43,834 bases of DNA from Bacteroidota bacterium (GCA_023406715.1 JAEXVC010000045.1:1-43834); one strand, 5' to 3'. Shown: positions 32,895-42,080, numbered from the stretch's first letter. Notes: generated by a model from the letters alone, not told the origin. Numbers and translations are program-made.

Positions 32895-32902
32895 CAAAGT
32901 TA
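32895..32902 (-). promoter_or_regulatory. -7 box (TAACTTTG on the - strand) for rlmD
   Basis: CAAAGTTA on the + strand reads TAACTTTG on the - strand. It would give rlmD a leader of about 105 nt. No clear -33 box was found. Confidence 0.45.
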
Positions 32903-32911
32903 GCAAAAGAA

Positions 32912-33910
32912 ATGGACTCATTAACACATATTGTTTTAGGTGCGGCAATTGCAGAAACTACTACGGGAAAAAAGATTGGCAATAAGGCCCTTCTGATTGG
33001 TGCTATTGCAGGAAATATTCCCGATTTCGATTCTGTTATATCAGCCTTCTTAAATCCTCCCGATGCGTTACTATTTCATAGAGGGATAAGCCACTCGTTT
33101 TTTCTGCTTATTCTTTTAGCGCCTATCATCTCCTATTTGTTAAGTAAAATTGATAAAGATACTCGAATGCGTTATGCCGATTGGCTTTGGCTAATTGCAC
33201 TGCCATGGCTATCGCATATTTTAGTTGATATTTTCAACACTTACGGAACAGGCGTGTTTGAGCCGTTTAATAGTGTTCGCCTATCGTACGATTCTGTTGC
33301 AATTGTTGATGTGTTTCTTTTAGCGGTAATGATACCTGTCTTTACTATTCTTTGGTTCATGAATAAGGGAAATGCGAAGCGGAGAGTTTTTGCATGGTTA
33401 TCTATCTCTTTTCTGATACTCTATTTTGGATTATCGGTAGTGATTAAGGAAAGGGTGGAGTCAACAATCAAAAAGGAACTGGCTGTTAATAGAGTGGAGT
33501 ATACCCGAATTCGTACAGCACCATTACCCTTAACCAATCTTATATGGATGGTTGTTGTTGAGGATAGTTCTTCATTTAAGGTTGAACAAAGGAATATTCT
33601 AAATAACAATAAACCATTGCTAAAAACAGATTTGGTTAAAAATCATCAATTATTGGATTCTTGTGATTATTACGAGGTAGATAAGATTAAAGAGTTTACT
33701 AAAGGATTTTATACTGTAGAGCAAACCGGCAATGGATTTGCGATATATGACATCAGGTATTCGAGCCTTGCAACGGAATATCCTAAGGCATATGTTTTCA
33801 CTTTCAACTTAAAAAAAGAGGGTGATGCTGTTCAGTTAGGTAGAAGCCACCCAAAACGTAACTTAACCATTGAAAATATTAAGTTCTATTTCGGTAGATT
33901 ATTAGAATAG
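32912..33910 (+). CDS. Membrane-bound metal-dependent hydrolase (DUF457/YdjM-like)
   Basis: The N-terminus MDSLTHIVLGAAIAE, AGNIPDFDSV, HRGISHSFF and HILVDIFNTYGTG give the His/Asp pattern of the DUF457 (YbcI/YdjM, LexA-regulated) inner-membrane hydrolases, whose substrate is not established. Four or five hydrophobic helices occupy residues 5-170. The C-terminal 150 residues are soluble and beta-rich (VEYTRIRTAPLPLTNLIWMVV onward), normal for the longer Bacteroidota members. It is monocistronic, with its own predicted promoter and a bidirectional terminator behind it. Confidence 0.88.
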   Translation: MDSLTHIVLGAAIAETTTGKKIGNKALLIGAIAGNIPDFDSVISAFLNPPDALLFHRGISHSFFLLILLAPIISYLLSKIDKDTRMRYADWLWLIALPWLSHILVDIFNTYGTGVFEPFNSVRLSYDSVAIVDVFLLAVMIPVFTILWFMNKGNAKRRVFAWLSISFLILYFGLSVVIKERVESTIKKELAVNRVEYTRIRTAPLPLTNLIWMVVVEDSSSFKVEQRNILNNNKPLLKTDLVKNHQLLDSCDYYEVDKIKEFTKGFYTVEQTGNGFAIYDIRYSSLATEYPKAYVFTFNLKKEGDAVQLGRSHPKRNLTIENIKFYFGRLLE

Positions 33911-33926
33911 GGTTTTGGGTTAAAAG

Positions 33927-33954
33927 AAAAGAGCTGGCACTAACCAGCTCTTTT
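33927..33954. terminator. Bidirectional terminator
   Basis: AAAAGAGCTGG (33927-33937) and CCAGCTCTTTT (33944-33954) form a perfect 11-bp stem with a 6-nt loop. A-rich DNA on one side and T-rich DNA on the other let it serve both the gene at 32912 (+) and lpdA (-). Confidence 0.9.
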
Positions 33955-33976
33955 GTTATTAAAATTCGCCTAGGTT

Positions 33977-35365
33977 TTAAATGTGAATAGCCTCGCCATA
34001 AGCAGCAGCAGCAGCTTCCATAACAGCTTCGCTCATGGTTGGGTGTGGGTGAATGCTCTTGATTAGTTCGTGGCCAGTAGTTTCTAGGTGACGGGCAACA
34101 ACAAGCTCAGCAATCATTTCGGTTACGTTACCTCCAATCATGTGAGCACCTAGCAACTCACCATACTTAGCATCGAAGATAAGTTTTACAAAACCGTCGC
34201 GCATACCTGCGGCAGTTGCTTTACCCGATGCGGTGAATGGGAATTTACCCACTTTAATTTCGTAACCAGCATCCTTAGCAGCCTTCTCGGACATACCTAC
34301 TGACGAAACTTCTGGCATTGTGTAGGTACAGCCAGGAATGTTTTTGTAATCAACTGGGTGCGGGTTTTGTCCTGCAATTTTCTCCACGCAAACAATTCCT
34401 TCTGCCGACGCAACGTGTGCTAATGCAGGGCCTTGAACAATATCGCCAATGGCGTAAACACCATCTACGTTGGTGCGAAAGAATTCATCAACTTTCACGC
34501 GACCTTTCTCTACAACAATACCTAACTCTTCCAGTCCAATATTTTCGATATTTGGAGCAATACCTACGGCTGATAGAACTATTTCTGCTTCAACAATTTC
34601 AACTCCTTTTTTAGTCTGAATGCTTACTTTGCAAAGATCGCCAGATGTATCAACAGATTCAACCGATGCCTCTGTTTTTACTGTTATGCCTGCTTTCTTA
34701 AATGCACGCTCAAGGGTTTTACTTACCTCCTCATCCTCAAGGGGAACAATGTTTGGCAAGTATTCAACCAAAGTAACTTTTGTTCCAATGGCATTGTAGA
34801 AATAGGCAAACTCGCTACCAATTGCGCCAGAACCAACCACAACCATCGATGCGGGTTGCTTTGGAAGTGTAAGCGCTTGGCGGTAGCCAATTACTTTAAC
34901 ACCATCCTGCTTAAGATTTGGAAGTTCGCGTGAGCGAGCACCCGTTGCAAGTATAATGTGCGATGCGCTATATTCCGATGTTGCTCCATCAGTTCCAGCA
35001 ACAATTACTGTATGATTGTCCTTTAATTTTCCAAAACCATTAATTACAGTGATGTTATTTTTCTTGAAAAGGAACTGAATGCCCTTGCTCATGGCATCGG
35101 CAACACCGCGGCTACGTGAAATCATCTTCTCGAAATCAGGTTTTACATCGGCAGTAACCACACCATAATCGGTAGCATGCGATGCATATTCAAAAACCTG
35201 AGCGCTTTTTAGAAGTGCCTTTGTAGGAATACAGCCCCAGTTTAGGCAGATTCCCCCAAGGTTTTCTTTTTCCACAACAGCCACTTTCATGCCGAGTTGG
35301 CTTGCTCTAATAGCGGCCACATAACCACCAGGGCCACTTCCAATAACTATAAGGTCGAAGTTCAT
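33977..35365 (-). CDS. lpdA: Dihydrolipoyl dehydrogenase (E3)
   Basis: E3 reoxidises dihydrolipoamide of 2-oxoacid dehydrogenase or glycine-cleavage complexes with NAD. The 462-aa protein has the FAD-binding GSGPGG (9-14), the redox disulfide Cys40/Cys45 in GGICLNWGCIPTK, the NAD-binding VVVGSGAIGSEFAYF near residue 170, a second FAD segment YAIGDI, and the C-terminal active-site base in HPHPTMSEAV. All key residues are present. The E1 and E2 genes are not adjacent, so the complex it serves cannot be told. A -7-like box (TATTTTTG on the - strand, 35392-35399) lies 27 bp upstream. Confidence 0.96.
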   Translation of the reverse strand: MNFDLIVIGSGPGGYVAAIRASQLGMKVAVVEKENLGGICLNWGCIPTKALLKSAQVFEYASHATDYGVVTADVKPDFEKMISRSRGVADAMSKGIQFLFKKNNITVINGFGKLKDNHTVIVAGTDGATSEYSASHIILATGARSRELPNLKQDGVKVIGYRQALTLPKQPASMVVVGSGAIGSEFAYFYNAIGTKVTLVEYLPNIVPLEDEEVSKTLERAFKKAGITVKTEASVESVDTSGDLCKVSIQTKKGVEIVEAEIVLSAVGIAPNIENIGLEELGIVVEKGRVKVDEFFRTNVDGVYAIGDIVQGPALAHVASAEGIVCVEKIAGQNPHPVDYKNIPGCTYTMPEVSSVGMSEKAAKDAGYEIKVGKFPFTASGKATAAGMRDGFVKLIFDAKYGELLGAHMIGGNVTEMIAELVVARHLETTGHELIKSIHPHPTMSEAVMEAAAAAYGEAIHI

Positions 35366-35391
35366 TTTATTAGATTTTTTTCAAAAATAGT

Positions 35392-35399
35392 ATAACAAT
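35392..35399 (-). promoter_or_regulatory. -7 box (TATTTTTG on the - strand) for lpdA
   Basis: CAAAAATA on the + strand reads TATTTTTG on the - strand, an exact TAnnTTTG match 27 bp upstream of the lpdA start codon. No -33 box at normal spacing was recognised. Confidence 0.45.
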
Positions 35400-35431
35400 G
35401 CCGCATACCAAAATGTTGATATAAAAATAAA

Positions 35432-35455
35432 AAAGCCACCAATTTTGGTGGCTTT
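35432..35455 (-). terminator. Rho-independent terminator of the gene at 35460
   Basis: AAAGCCACCA and TGGTGGCTTT form a 10-bp stem with a 4-nt loop, 4 bp after the stop codon of the - strand gene. On that strand it is followed by a T-run (the A-rich stretch at 35420-35432 here). Confidence 0.88.
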
Positions 35456-35459
35456 AATG

Positions 35460-35981
35460 CTATAACCAGAAGTGATATCCTACACTAATTGCAATTGGCA
35501 GAGGTTCTGATTTAAGTTCTATGCTTGGATTATCTTTAATAGCATCCATATCGTCTTGGTAATCTTTTGAGCGAACAGGAACAATTAGCTCCACATTCCA
35601 GTAACCCTTATTTTGAGGTCTAAATTCTATTCCTAAACTAAAACTTGGGCCATAGTAGGTTTTATCGAGTTCCGATGCCCCGCTTATTTTAATAACCGCA
35701 TTGTATCCGTACATGGCGCTGATAGTTGGGCAAATTCTTTTGTCGGGTAGAATTCTATAAGTTCCACCAACATTATAACCTAGTCCTAATAGGTTATAGC
35801 CAAAACCCCCAAATAGAGCAAAATTTTTTGTAGGCACAAAACTGATTCTTCCGCCAAAGCCTCCGTAATCGAGACCCATTCCTAAACCAAGGTTAACCTT
35901 TGAAGGAGTACTATTTTCCTGAGCAAAAGAATTTACAGACAAAAAAGTTACAACAGCCGCAATTAGATAAAAATTTTTCAT
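35460..35981 (-). CDS. Small outer-membrane beta-barrel-like secreted protein
   Basis: I do not recognise a named family. The 173-aa protein has a clear signal peptide (residues 1-20, ending SFAQ). A series of glycine- and aromatic-rich alternating strands follows (LGLGMGLDYGGFGGRISF, FGGFGYNLLGLGYNVGG), then SLGIEFRPQNKGYWNVEL and a C-terminal AISVGYHFWL. The pattern is that of a small 8-stranded outer-membrane barrel ending in an aromatic residue-x-aromatic tail. It has its own terminator and is separate from lpdA and the ROK kinase gene. Confidence 0.7.
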   Translation of the reverse strand: MKNFYLIAAVVTFLSVNSFAQENSTPSKVNLGLGMGLDYGGFGGRISFVPTKNFALFGGFGYNLLGLGYNVGGTYRILPDKRICPTISAMYGYNAVIKISGASELDKTYYGPSFSLGIEFRPQNKGYWNVELIVPVRSKDYQDDMDAIKDNPSIELKSEPLPIAISVGYHFWL

Positions 35982-36036
35982 TGATTTAGTTTTTATTTTA
36001 AAGTGATATTAAATTTAAAAAACTTTTTTCAATAAA

Positions 36037-36990
36037 TCAAAGTTCCTTCCAAATTAACGCAGCAGCACCAAGTACCGCAGCATTTTTATCCTGCAGGCCA
36101 GAGGTTAATAATTTTACCTTGCCTCTAAATACTGGGAACATATACTCTTCCATGTGTCGGCGAGTTGGGTCAAAAAGGAGCTCCCCGGCATTAGCTAAGC
36201 CACCAAAAAAGAATATGGCCTCTGGATTTAAAATAGCCACTAAATCGGCTAGGCGGGTACCAAGGATTAATCCAGTGTATTCAAAAGCAGCACGCGCAAG
36301 AGGGTCGCCTGTTTTGGCGGCTTCAGTAACCATTTTTGCCGATAATTTTTCAAAGGTGATATTGCGGAGCATGCTGGGCTGGTTAATGTCTGCGAGCATC
36401 TTAAATGCAGTTCTGCGGATTCCAGTTGCCGATGCATAGGTTTCCAAGCACCCACGCTTTCCGCAGCCACACTGGCGACCATCGATTTTTGCAACAACAT
36501 GGCCAAATTCACCAGCAAAACCGTCGTGTCCAACAACTAGTTTGCCGTCAATAACAATGCCACTGCCTAAACCTGTGCCAAGTGTAATAACCACAAAGTT
36601 TTTCATCTCTTTTGCTGCGCCAAAAAGCATTTCGCCAAGAGCTGCAGCATTTGCATCGTTTGTAACAACGGATGGCACACCAGTATTAAGGGTTATTTCT
36701 TTACATAGAGGGAGGATGCCTTTCCAATCGAGGTTTGGAGCATCAACAATTGCGCCTAAGTTATACGATCCGTTTGGAGCACCTATGCCAACTCCTTTGA
36801 GGGTATATTCATGCTCTAGTTCAGTAAGCAACCGTTCTATTTCTGTTGAAATATTTTTAATGTAACCATCAAACGTAGTTTGGCACTTTGTTGGAATGGT
36901 ATGTTCACTAAGAATTTGACCCGACTTAGTTACAATTCCAATAACAGTATTTGTCCCTCCAATATCTATTCCTGCTACAACTTCTTGCAT
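36037..36990 (-). CDS. ROK-family sugar kinase (glucokinase-like)
   Basis: The 317-aa protein is an ATP-dependent ROK kinase. GIDIGGTNT (7-15) binds phosphate; VTNDANAAALGE and LGTGLGSGIV are the catalytic-Asp and glycine-rich segments. GHDGFAGEFGHVV and the zinc site GRQCGCGKRGCLE (Cys174, Cys176, Cys181 with a preceding His) follow. FFFGGLANAGE is the second ATP motif. No helix-turn-helix region is present, so it is a kinase and not a ROK repressor. Glucokinase is most likely; N-acetyl-hexosamine kinases share these motifs. The DUF4834 gene lies 32 bp upstream on the same strand, so the two may be co-transcribed. Confidence 0.9.
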   Translation of the reverse strand: MQEVVAGIDIGGTNTVIGIVTKSGQILSEHTIPTKCQTTFDGYIKNISTEIERLLTELEHEYTLKGVGIGAPNGSYNLGAIVDAPNLDWKGILPLCKEITLNTGVPSVVTNDANAAALGEMLFGAAKEMKNFVVITLGTGLGSGIVIDGKLVVGHDGFAGEFGHVVAKIDGRQCGCGKRGCLETYASATGIRRTAFKMLADINQPSMLRNITFEKLSAKMVTEAAKTGDPLARAAFEYTGLILGTRLADLVAILNPEAIFFFGGLANAGELLFDPTRRHMEEYMFPVFRGKVKLLTSGLQDKNAAVLGAAALIWKEL

Positions 36991-37022
36991 ATAAATATTT
37001 GTTGCTTTTTGATAACTAACAA

Positions 37023-37250
37023 CTACTTTACCTCCTCGTAATCAACATAATCGCCCTCATTTCTGTCTATTATCTTTTTCTTTGAGGGCTGGGAAGTATA
37101 AGAATTGCTATTTTGGTAATGATTTGCAGCATTCTCGTTTACCCGTTTGAAAACCCTTTTCAACCAAAACTTAAGTAATAATCTTGAGATGAAACCAAGA
37201 ATAAACAGCGCTAGGAAAAAATAGAACAAAAATTTTAAAAATGCTATCAT
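37023..37250 (-). CDS. DUF4834 family small membrane protein
   Basis: The 75-aa protein (ATG at 37250) has one N-terminal hydrophobic helix (FLKFLFYFFLALFILGFISRLL), a basic segment (KFWLKRVFKRVNE) and a polar tail ending DRNEGDYVDYEEVK. This arrangement, and the acidic (D/E)YVDYEEV end, is typical of DUF4834 proteins of Bacteroidota, whose function is unknown. An upstream in-frame start at 37286 is less likely, as the usual N-terminus begins near MIAFLKF. Confidence 0.75.
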   Translation of the reverse strand: MIAFLKFLFYFFLALFILGFISRLLLKFWLKRVFKRVNENAANHYQNSNSYTSQPSKKKIIDRNEGDYVDYEEVK

Positions 37251-37408
37251 AAATTTAATATAAATCTTCGTTTTTTGGAGCAACAAAGATAGCTATTAAT
37301 TGAATTTCAAACTGAAAATATATGCATTGTTCATTCATCTCTTTTTAGAGGACTCAACCTTAACATAGATCAGGGATAGATTTAAACTCTCAATAAATTT
37401 TCACTCTA

Positions 37409-37441
37409 TTTTGTAATATATCGTAAACTTTTGTTATTTTG
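37409..37441 (+). promoter_or_regulatory. Possible promoter of the TPR-PP2C gene
   Basis: TTTTG at 37409-37413 and TATTTTG at 37435-37441 are 21 bp apart. The second is a near match to TAnnTTTG, one base short. It lies 21 bp before the ATG at 37463. Confidence 0.4.
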
Positions 37442-37462
37442 CTTGTTAGAATCCGAACGATT

Positions 37463-40012
37463 ATGCTACAAAAAGTTAGGTCATTATTGGGAATCATCCC
37501 TTTACTTCTACTTCCCTTAATTGGTTTTTCGCAGACTACCGAAAAGGATAGCTTAGTGGGGCTTCTCTCAAACACTAAAAATGAGGAGAAGTTGAAGATT
37601 CTATTTCAGCTTTCCGACTTGACGTCTGATTCCGAGGAGGGTGTTAAATATGCTAACGATGCTATTAGCCTGGCAAAAAAAATCAACGATAATGCTTTAG
37701 CCGATGCTTATGATAATCTTGGTTTGGTATACTACAACCAAATGCAGGATGTGATGGCGCTCGATTATTTCAAGAAATCCTTGGAAATAAGTCAAAAATC
37801 TAATTATAATCACGGTACGCTCAAAGCTTTAAATAGAATTGCTCAGATATACTATTATATAGACTCATTGAAAGAGTCCGAGAAATTTTCGCGTCAACTA
37901 CTAGAAAAATCTATTGAGCTTGATAGCACAAAATACCAAGCAAATGCCCTTTTCCAGCTGGGAATGCTCCAGAAGGAAATCAACAAGGTCGACTCCGCTT
38001 TGTTTTATATGAATGGTGCGTTAGATATTTTCCTGAAAATTGAGAGTAAAGAGGATGTTGCTAGCGTGTACAATCAAATTGGCCAGCTGTACTATCAAAT
38101 AGCTGACTACAAGAAATCTATCGAATATTATACCAGGGAGATTCAGATTAAGGAGTCGCTGAACTATCCTAAAGGTTTAGCCATAGCGTACTATAATTTT
38201 GGCAACACATTCACAAGTATTGGGAGTTATCAGCAAGCGTTGGAGCAATACCAGCGTGCGTTAAAAATATTTGAGGAGATAGAGTTTTCCGAGGGCATTG
38301 CCAATGCTTGTAACGGTATAGGAATGGTTTACGAAAACCTTTCGCAGAGCGATTTGGCGACAAAGGAAAACGAGACAAACTACAATAAGTCACTCGACTA
38401 CTATCAGAGGGCTTTAACATTGTTCAAGCAAATGAGTTTGCGCGATGCCGAGGGGCGTTCTACCCAAAACATCGCCAATGTTTATTCAAGACTTGCTACC
38501 AATAAGTTTGTGGAGCAATTCGGCGAACAATGGGAAGATTCGCTTTACAAAATTAAGCAACGCGACATATTAGGAGCATTTTCTAATTCGCTGGAGTACT
38601 ACAATCAGGCAATAAAAATTCTTACCGAAACCAATAACGAGGCTGAAATTGCAAAGGTTAATATCAACCTAGGAAGCACGTACAGCTGGGCTCGCGATTG
38701 GGCTAAAGCCGATTCCTACATTAGTAAAGGCTTGCAACTGGCCAGAAAGAATAACCTACAGTATGAAATTACTGCCGCACTTTATGCTTTGGGAGAGAGC
38801 CAGTTCCGTCAGCGTAACCTTGCTTCGGCTGAGGCAAATTTTATTGAATGCGCCAAACTCTCCTCTGAACTTGGGCTTAAAGCGACATTAAGATTTAGTT
38901 ACCAGAAATTATCGGAGCTTTACGAACAGAAGGATAATACTGCTACAGCTTTCTTCTATTACAAAATGGCCACTAAAATTAAGGACGAATTATTCTCTGA
39001 GAAAAGCCAGAAGATAATCACCGAAATGCAGACCAAGTACGAAACAGAGAAGAAGGAGCAGGAGAATAAGTTATTAAAGAACGAGGCGGAGCTTCAGGAG
39101 TCCATTATTCAGCGCCAAAAGTTGATGATTATTGGCGCCATTGTTGGAGCAATCCTTATTCTGATGGTTGCATTGCTTATGTTTAAGATGTTCCGCGATA
39201 AGCAGAAAGCCAATCAAATTCTTGAGGAGAAGAACGAACTTATTACCAAGCAAAAGCAGGAGATTACCGATAGTATTAAGTATGCAAGCAGAATTCAGAA
39301 TGCAGTGTTGCCTTCTACAGCTCTAATTAGCAGTTCAATACCTGAGCACTTTGTGCTATTTATGCCACGCGATATTGTTAGCGGTGACTTTTACTGGATG
39401 ACCAAGAAGAACGAAAAGATTATTCTTGTAGCGGCCGACTGTACTGGTCATGGCGTTCCTGGTGCGTTTATGAGTATGCTTGGCGTTTCATTCCTGTATG
39501 AGATTGTAAATAAGGAAAATATACTTCAACCTTCGGAAATTCTTAACCGTTTGCGAAACCATATAAAAACTACCCTTTGCCAAACTGGTAAATTCGATGA
39601 GCAGAAGGATGGTATGGATATTTCGCTTTCGGTTATCGACAAGGATGAGATGAAGCTTGAATGGGCAGGAGCGTATAATCCTCTTTACCAAATTCGTAAC
39701 GGTGAACTCATAGAATTTAAGGCCGATAAGATGCCTGTAGCCGTTCACCTTAACGACCACATGTCGTTTACAAACCATGAGGTTCAAATTCAACCTGGCG
39801 ATTCGTTCTATATGTTCTCCGATGGTTATGCCGACCAGTTTGGCGGAAGCGATGCTCGTAAGTTTATGTCCAAGAAATTCAAGGAGCTCCTTGTGACCAT
39901 TTACGATAAACCAATGGATGACCAAAAGAATATTTTACAATCGGCCCATTTCGACTGGAAGGGCGAGCACGAGCAGGTAGATGATATTCTAGTAGTAGGT
40001 TTTAGAATTTAG
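37463..40012 (+). CDS. TPR-transmembrane-PP2C (SpoIIE) phosphatase
   Basis: The 849-aa protein begins with a signal peptide or anchor (1-24, ending GFSQ). About ten TPR repeats follow (roughly 45-525; for example AIAYYNFGNTFTSIGSYQQA), then a coiled-coil, a transmembrane helix (about 553-576, LMIIGAIVGAILILMVALLM), a second coiled-coil and a SpoIIE/PP2C phosphatase domain (about 640-849). Phosphatase motifs are SGDFYW, AADCTGHGVPGAFMSMLG, GMDISLSVID, FSDGYADQFGG and a final VDDILVVGF. The layout places TPRs in the periplasm and the phosphatase in the cytoplasm, so it should pass an envelope signal to a phosphorylated target, perhaps an anti-anti-sigma protein. It overlaps the convergent GT2 gene by 11 bp at the 3' ends. 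Confidence 0.9.
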   Translation: MLQKVRSLLGIIPLLLLPLIGFSQTTEKDSLVGLLSNTKNEEKLKILFQLSDLTSDSEEGVKYANDAISLAKKINDNALADAYDNLGLVYYNQMQDVMALDYFKKSLEISQKSNYNHGTLKALNRIAQIYYYIDSLKESEKFSRQLLEKSIELDSTKYQANALFQLGMLQKEINKVDSALFYMNGALDIFLKIESKEDVASVYNQIGQLYYQIADYKKSIEYYTREIQIKESLNYPKGLAIAYYNFGNTFTSIGSYQQALEQYQRALKIFEEIEFSEGIANACNGIGMVYENLSQSDLATKENETNYNKSLDYYQRALTLFKQMSLRDAEGRSTQNIANVYSRLATNKFVEQFGEQWEDSLYKIKQRDILGAFSNSLEYYNQAIKILTETNNEAEIAKVNINLGSTYSWARDWAKADSYISKGLQLARKNNLQYEITAALYALGESQFRQRNLASAEANFIECAKLSSELGLKATLRFSYQKLSELYEQKDNTATAFFYYKMATKIKDELFSEKSQKIITEMQTKYETEKKEQENKLLKNEAELQESIIQRQKLMIIGAIVGAILILMVALLMFKMFRDKQKANQILEEKNELITKQKQEITDSIKYASRIQNAVLPSTALISSSIPEHFVLFMPRDIVSGDFYWMTKKNEKIILVAADCTGHGVPGAFMSMLGVSFLYEIVNKENILQPSEILNRLRNHIKTTLCQTGKFDEQKDGMDISLSVIDKDEMKLEWAGAYNPLYQIRNGELIEFKADKMPVAVHLNDHMSFTNHEVQIQPGDSFYMFSDGYADQFGGSDARKFMSKKFKELLVTIYDKPMDDQKNILQSAHFDWKGEHEQVDDILVVGFRI

Positions 40013-41276
40013 GATTCCATACCTCAAGGTCTTTTTCTCGGTATCGTTCTAACAGTTTTTCTGTCGATTCGCAGTTGGATAGGTTTAATCCTATTAGCAG
40101 ACCCAGTTTTGTTGCCTCGTTTTCCACAGGCTCCCTTTTGTAGTGGTATTCGTTTGCGTAGTTTAGGTATTTGAGCAGCAAAAAGGCATCGAACCAGAGG
40201 AAAAATCTTTTACGGAACGATTTTAGATTTGCAGTGTTTCCCTTTACTTTTTGTATGGCCGAGGAGGCATCATTATCAAGTAAAAATTGAGAAGTTGGTA
40301 TAGGAAGATTCTTTATAAAAGTTTGTACGGTCCTATCATCGTGCTCCCAGAGAGAATCTATCCCTGAAAAAAAAGGAATCAAATCTAGGAACGATTGGAG
40401 ATTGTAGGTTCTTATTCCGCTATCTACATCCTCTAAATACTTTAACATTGCTCGTCCTGTTCCAAATGGAACACGGGTTGATGAACGCGGGGAGGGGATT
40501 ATTTTAGTTGAATTTAACTCCCTAAAATTTCCATGAGGAATTATTTTTTGTAGAAAGTAAAAGTCCTCCCCTGCTTTATGCCTGTTCATTCCACCAAATT
40601 TTACATACGTACTGGCAGAGCTGGCCATCGATGAACCAATAGTGTGGTAAGAGAATGGGAATCCAATATACCTTGACGCCTGGTTGTAGTAACGCAGGTG
40701 AAGTTCGTAACCCGCAATTCCTTTATAAATTTCAGCGGGGTATTCTGTTCCAGAAATTGGATGTTCGTATTTTATAGAGCAAGCCGTAGTTTCGGGATTT
40801 TGTTTCCAAAGGCGTTCTAACTCTTCAAGGTAATTATCTGCACAAGTTGCATCGGCATCAAAACAGGCAACAACACCATTAGGATTTTCAATGCTAAATA
40901 ACCTAAACGCAGCCTCATCCATTCCAATTTGACGGGCTAAGCCAACGCCAGCGTGTTTGTTCGGCATGTCAAAGGCTTTAATAGCGTAGAAGTTTAGCTT
41001 GTTGTTACCATGTTTATCGTTAAAGTCATTAACAAGTTGCGCTGATTTGTGGGACTGCTCAATAATTTCAAGTGAAGAATTTTCTGGATGGTTTACTACC
41101 ACAATCACCTCTACGGAGCCATTGTAATTTTTACAATTTGCTAAGGATAAAAGTGATTTATCGAGTGAACTTTCGTTGAATGAAGGTATAACTACACATA
41201 GAGAGAGACTCTCAGAAGGGTTTTCTGAGATTTTTGGTTTGAAGTTTTTTTTGATAAAGTAATCTGGCATTGTCAT
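40002..41276 (-). CDS. Glycosyltransferase family 2 protein
   Basis: The 424-aa protein has a GT-A fold. The N-terminal part contains LSLCVVIPSFNES (family CVVIPxxNE), VIVVVNHPENSS, the metal- and nucleotide-sugar motif ACFDADATC with DxD, and AGEDFYFLQKI, the E-D acid motif near residue 235. The remaining C-terminal 150 residues are helical and unrelated to known add-on domains I can name. No transmembrane helix is present. It is far from the other glycan genes. It may start at Met1 (41276) or Met3 (41270). Donor and acceptor are unknown. Confidence 0.85.
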   Translation of the reverse strand: MTMPDYFIKKNFKPKISENPSESLSLCVVIPSFNESSLDKSLLSLANCKNYNGSVEVIVVVNHPENSSLEIIEQSHKSAQLVNDFNDKHGNNKLNFYAIKAFDMPNKHAGVGLARQIGMDEAAFRLFSIENPNGVVACFDADATCADNYLEELERLWKQNPETTACSIKYEHPISGTEYPAEIYKGIAGYELHLRYYNQASRYIGFPFSYHTIGSSMASSASTYVKFGGMNRHKAGEDFYFLQKIIPHGNFRELNSTKIIPSPRSSTRVPFGTGRAMLKYLEDVDSGIRTYNLQSFLDLIPFFSGIDSLWEHDDRTVQTFIKNLPIPTSQFLLDNDASSAIQKVKGNTANLKSFRKRFFLWFDAFLLLKYLNYANEYHYKREPVENEATKLGLLIGLNLSNCESTEKLLERYREKDLEVWNPKF

Positions 41277-41372
41277 TGCAAAAATCTACACTTTAGCGGA
41301 AATGCGAAACCCTTTCAGTTGGATGACCAAAAGAAAGGGTTTCGGGTTGGTTTAGGTTTAGTATAGGCGGGT

Positions 41373-41996
41373 TTATTTATTTTCTTTTGGACGATTTACA
41401 GAGTACTTTTCATTTAATCCCTTAACAACATCATTAGTAATATCCAATGCTGGATGTCCGTAAAGCATTGGGCCACCAAATGTACTGCTAAGAATAATGT
41501 GGTATCCTTTATCCTCGTTGTACTCTTTTAAAAACTCAGTGATGCTGTTCTGGATTTTGCGAAGTTTCACCTGCTCTTCTTCAGCCAATTGCATGCGCAT
41601 CTCATCGCGTAAACGGTAAAGTTCTTGCTCCTTATTGGCTAAGGTTGTTTGTAGTTGTTGAGCCTCAGAGCGAGTTACTAGCCCTTTTTGAACTTTATCT
41701 TGAAAATCCATTGCTTCCTTTTCAAATGTTCTAGATTTTGCGTTTAGTTCGGCCTCAAGTTTACGGCTGTTAACTTCCAATTCCTTACGCATATCAAAGT
41801 ACATATCGTAACTGTTAAGAACAGTGTCAACATTAACCCAAGCAGCAGTGAAGTTTGCGGAAAGTTCAGTACTTGTTTCTGTTTTTCCATTACTTGCCAC
41901 AGTGCTTTTCCCAGATTTTGAGGTAAAGTGAAGAACAAATAATGCAACTACTGCCAGTGCTAAAACGATGTTGAAAATAAGAGTAAATTTTTTCAT
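41373..41996 (-). CDS. OmpH/Skp-like periplasmic chaperone
   Basis: The 207-aa protein starts with a hydrophobic helix (residues 5-24, signal anchor), a low-complexity Ser/Thr linker, and the OmpH family core AAWVNVDTVLNSYDMYFDMRK. A long coiled-coil (about 75-160; ELEAELNAKSRTFEKEAMDF, then QQLQTTLANKEQELYRLRDE) and a closing IILSSTFGGPMLYGHPALDIT complete it. Skp-type proteins hold outer-membrane proteins in the periplasm. Here the hydrophobic start appears uncleaved, so it may be anchored in the inner membrane. A -7 box (TATATTTG) lies on the - strand at 42081-42088. Confidence 0.88.
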   Translation of the reverse strand: MKKFTLIFNIVLALAVVALFVLHFTSKSGKSTVASNGKTETSTELSANFTAAWVNVDTVLNSYDMYFDMRKELEVNSRKLEAELNAKSRTFEKEAMDFQDKVQKGLVTRSEAQQLQTTLANKEQELYRLRDEMRMQLAEEEQVKLRKIQNSITEFLKEYNEDKGYHIILSSTFGGPMLYGHPALDITNDVVKGLNEKYSVNRPKENK

Positions 41997-42080
41997 TATA
42001 TGTGTTGTTAGAATTATTAACTCACAGTTGATTAAGTTTAAAAATACTAATAAAAATCAAAGGTTCAAATCAAACATTCG

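Noticed and set aside
36037..36990. ROK-type transcriptional repressor
   Set aside because: There is no N-terminal helix-turn-helix; the ATP-binding motif starts at residue 7, so it is a kinase.
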